Source of the DNA: Zantedeschia hybrid cultivar
Taxonomy: Eukaryota > Streptophyta > Magnoliopsida > Alismatales > Araceae
Direction of reading: 5' to 3'
Assembly: GCA_030544215.1 (NCBI GenBank)
Contig: JARZZO010000013.1
Span: forward strand, 45,775,196-45,839,195
DNA length: 64,000 bases
Shown: positions 60,601-64,000 of the stretch, piece after piece
How the letters are laid out: each line of letters begins with the position of its first letter
Position numbering within the stretch: position 1 is the stretch's first letter
Notes under the pieces: model-generated
What the model was told of the DNA's origin: nothing
The model's database searches: none
What the model saw: only the letters and a program-made list of their open reading frames with translations
Position numbers and translations under genes: made by a program

Positions 60601-63600
60601 TAGAAACAGTCTAAAAAAGTACTGCATACAATAATGGGCTTTTGTTGGTCTGGGAAAGTTGTGATCGATGAGAATGTGGTGATGGGTTTTGGGCTGGGCT
60701 GAGAAGACTGCGGGTCTCGTTTTGGTCTCGCCGCGTGAACCGTGAGGCATGGCGTTGCACTCGCAAGCGACCGTCGCCTGCACACCTGCTCTTCTTGGAC
60801 GCCGTCGACTGGACGGCAGCATCTAGGGCACTATAATCTTTACAGGCATTGCATTTTAAGTATTTCTCAGTGAATTTGAACAGGCGTTCTGAAATCAGCC
60901 CACAAGTTGACCCACCGTGAAAAAAAGATGGCAATGGTTCCAAAATGATTTATTAATAACCAAGTCATTTGGATGTTATTATAGGACATTATGCACTTGG
61001 AAAGTGTCCTAACCTCCAAAAGTCCAACGAATAAATCCATTACTTTTAACTGGCTGGTTTACCCAAATTTAATGAGCTGGTTTAAGACGTCTAAGTGAGC
61101 TATATATTGCTTGTAGTCTTGGGTATTCTTTCTTTTTGTTATGTCAAGAAAGTATGCAATAAGAAATTAGGTGTTGGGATGGATTGGTGTCGTGCGTCTT
61201 TTCAACCGGCTAATTCATATGCAATAAATAAGAAACAAAGTATAAACAAACAAAAGAGATAAAGAGAAAAAGCTCACACATATCTACCTGGTCAGGTAAC
61301 AATCTACTAACGTTCACAAAGCCCGTCTCTTTCATCGCTATTTTTAGACTGTCAGTCTATTGTTTTACGTTCCTATTTTCAAATTAGGTATCTCTTTGAT
61401 AAAGAGAAATGCTTACTCCAATGTCTTAGAACATCCTGTAGCTGCAATCGCTGTCTACTCATAAGATTGGATGGCTGTGATTTTTAAGTTCTGTGTCCTA
61501 GGTGATGTTGCGGTGACCTCATGTTATCTAATCTCACAAACGGATACGGTGGTTGTAACTGCAATGCTCGGCAGCGATAATTTCTTGTCTGACCAATATT
61601 TGCTACTGCGACGGATTAGGTGGCATGAGCGGGTCTAGAGTTTAGCTTCGCATGTGCTGTTTGATCTGCTAATTGGATGAGATCTGCAGGTGCCATAAGA
61701 GGACGTGCATAGTCATATTTTTTTTTTATAATTTTGGGACTCCCGACAATCTATCGCATCTAGAGATAAGCCCCTTTATGGGTTTTTTTTTTCAAAAAGC
61801 TCGGAGGAATTGTTATTTGTTCTTATTTTTCTAATGGCTTCATCCTCTAGATGTTACGAGAAGTTATAAATAAATATTAAGATTGTAGGGACTAAAAGTT
61901 GCACACAACAGATCAGGGGAGTGATATTAATGAAACGGTGTAATTCCTTTTATTACTAATAAAATAACTTGTGAACTGTTCAAAACTGGGGGCTTTATGT
62001 GACTGTTCTTTTCTTCTCTGGATTTTGAGTATTTAATCTGTTCCACCTTATAAAACATATTTTAATTGAAATTTCTGTATATTTACCCTTATCAACTGTT
62101 ATAGTTGTATGTATGTCCCTGACTCTCACATACTATTTTAAATGCCCCTCTCATCCTCACAGAGGTTGCAGTTATATCCCTTCTACCAAAATACTGTAAA
62201 TTTTAACAGAATATACGAAAAAGATTTAGCTATTTTTCCATATACATTCTAAATTCATGTCATTTATAACGATACGTGGGAGTTAGGAGTTAGGTGTATA
62301 CATACAATTGATACAAATATAGTATTGTATAGATGTATGTGTAAAAAGCCCTTTTTTATCTGATTTGAGATGGGGAAGGAAGTTGACGGTTTTCTTGTTT
62401 TTTTTGGCTTATGCCCGTCCGATTGAATGATAAATAAAAAAGAATGTCAGCAGATGCACTAAGTCTCAAGTTTGTATCGACAGGTTTGTTGTTCCAGGTA
62501 TAAGGTATTGAGAGCTGATTCTTGGTTGCAGTTGTGACTTGTGAGGCAATTTTGTAAGAGTGAGACTAGCTGTACCCCTTGGGCAGCGTCTGATTTGGAG
62601 CATCAAATTTTATTTGTTTATTTATTTATTTATTTTTATAATAGATTTCATAATATTCGATATGTTTATACAATCTAATTTTTGATTAGATGACGTAAAA
62701 AATTTAAAAGTAAAAAAAAGATCATTATTTATTGAGTTCAATTTTTTAACTTTTTTAATCGTCCGATTAGATATTAAATTATATGAACATGTCGGACATG
62801 ATAAAACGTACCATAAATATTTTTAAAAAGTAAAAAGAAAGAAGGGACTGCACCTCAGTTGCTGCACCGCACCATTGTTCATTTTGTAAACAATCAATTC
62901 AAGTAAATCCTATCTGTCTAGTTACCTCTAGGATCTTTTCCATTTTTTTAGATGTAGAAACACAAAAGCTCCATTCCTTCGAACATTGTATTTTGATGCA
63001 TCTTTTTTATTCAAAGCATTTGAATTTTCACAAGTTTCAGCACATAAGAAGATGATACCCGGTCGGGTTTAAAAAAATAATAATCTCGTTCTAAAAGATT
63101 ATTCATCAAGTATGCCCAATTCTAAAATATTTAAAAGACCACACCTCTTGCACCTCTCCTGGATTTCCACGTCAGATGGTACTTTCCATTATATTCACCT
63201 CTCTTTAGATCTCTTTCTCTCATACTCACATCTATTTATATTTACATGACATCACTTACATAATTTTATTATAATTACAGAATTTATACTTTTACAATAA
63301 CTTGCACACACTTGCTTTTATGTTGTTTAAATTAGGTACAATTGTACTTCAGTTTACATGCTTCTACTTTTGTTTACCTAGTTTTCCATGAGAGCATGTA
63401 CTTTTTCTTTTTGTTCACATTGTTTTATTGATTCTATATATTTTCACCTTATATATTTATTTTAATTTCAATATTGTATATTTATTTACATAGTCTTATT
63501 CCAAGCTATACGCTTAACCAGAGGAGGGGTGAGATAGGGTGGGATGGGTGCATAAAACTTAAAGTGAACCAATGCAAATAAAGGTGCAGGTGCATAAAGT

Positions 63601-64000
63601 AGAATGAGATTATACAAATAAAGAGAGAGTAACTACAGCTAAGATTTGTTAGAAGGTGGAAATACGAATACAAATAGATCTGTAAGTAAAAGAAACTATC
63701 TTTTCCTCAGTGGGTAAAAGCCATTGGTAGGGTAAGGATATAAATTGGACGGGTTGAACTGAGTTATGTGATAATTTAAGTCTAATTTAAATTTAAAATA
63801 GTCCAATACAATTTTAACCTAGCCCAAATACAATTCAAATTTAACTCAAATTCAGCCCAAATTCATTCTCAATTCAATAGTGAGTGGGTTGAGTTGGACT
63901 GACTCTATTTACAAATGATTCGTTTGAAGTATTTTTTTTGTATAAATTATTGTAAAAAGTTAATAGATTAAATTAGATTAATCCGTTTTCAGTCTAACTC
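60601..64000. other. AT-rich intergenic DNA, no gene seen
   Basis: A 110-codon frame on the - strand at 60611-60943 has no recognisable domain and no supporting signals. The rest has only short chance frames, a TTTA microsatellite near 62610-62635 and A/T runs. Confidence 0.5.

Noticed and set aside
60611..60943. 110-codon - strand frame in the right flank
   Set aside because: No recognisable domain or gene signals; the GC-rich part is short and isolated.
1..64000. CRISPR arrays, operons, prophage or bacterial defence systems
   Set aside because: The window is plant nuclear DNA; the only regular repeat array (27.8-29.2 kb) has no unique spacers between its units.

Overview
The window is plant nuclear DNA. 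The evidence is spliceosomal introns from 74 bp to 11.4 kb with GT/AG borders, a plant-type cytochrome c, LINE, SINE, hAT and MULE-type transposons, and a telo-box in a 5' UTR. The GC-rich first exon of the KH gene and the load of intronic transposons suggest a non-grass monocot or a basal angiosperm, but the species cannot be fixed from the sequence.

Three protein-coding genes were rebuilt exon by exon, with reading phase conserved across every junction. (1) Cytochrome c lies on the + strand (CDS 6046-11204, 3 exons, 112 aa), with a TATA box, a telo-box and a poly(A) signal. (2) Protein phosphatase 2A methylesterase (PPME1) lies on the - strand (CDS 45920 down to 15459, 13 exons, 344 aa); it covers 30 kb and is mostly intron. 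(3) A KH-domain RNA-binding protein lies on the - strand (CDS 58798 down to 50232, 7 exons, 786 aa), with two KH domains and a long Q/Y/P/G-rich tail. From memory, the Arabidopsis orthologues of these three are close neighbours on chromosome 4, so the order looks like old conserved microsynteny.

Layout. 1-5.0 kb: transposon debris (CACTA-like repeats, the 3' end of a LINE, a poly-A-ended retroposon). 5.4-11.3 kb: cytochrome c, with a MITE just upstream and a relative just downstream. 11.3-15 kb: intergenic, holding a 1.4-kb hAT element with a tRNA-derived SINE nested in it. 15.2-46 kb: PPME1. Its intron 7 holds a LINE that was itself hit by a 3.2-kb insertion rich in minisatellite repeats, a 120-bp MITE and a 1.34-kb hAT element. 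Its intron 3 holds a gypsy remnant, an Au-type SINE, a 1.0-kb hAT element and an RRM (UBA2-like) pseudogene. 46-50.2 kb: AT-rich intergenic DNA with one more copy of a 325-bp transposon family. 50.2-58.9 kb: the KH gene. 58.9-64 kb: no gene seen, with an LTR-like region at its start.

The three genes are housekeeping genes in different processes (electron transport, PP2A regulation, RNA binding), and nothing here shows them acting as one system. The most unusual material is the repeat-rich insertion at 27.1-30.3 kb and the set of three hAT-type elements with GC-rich interiors that do not look like transposase.
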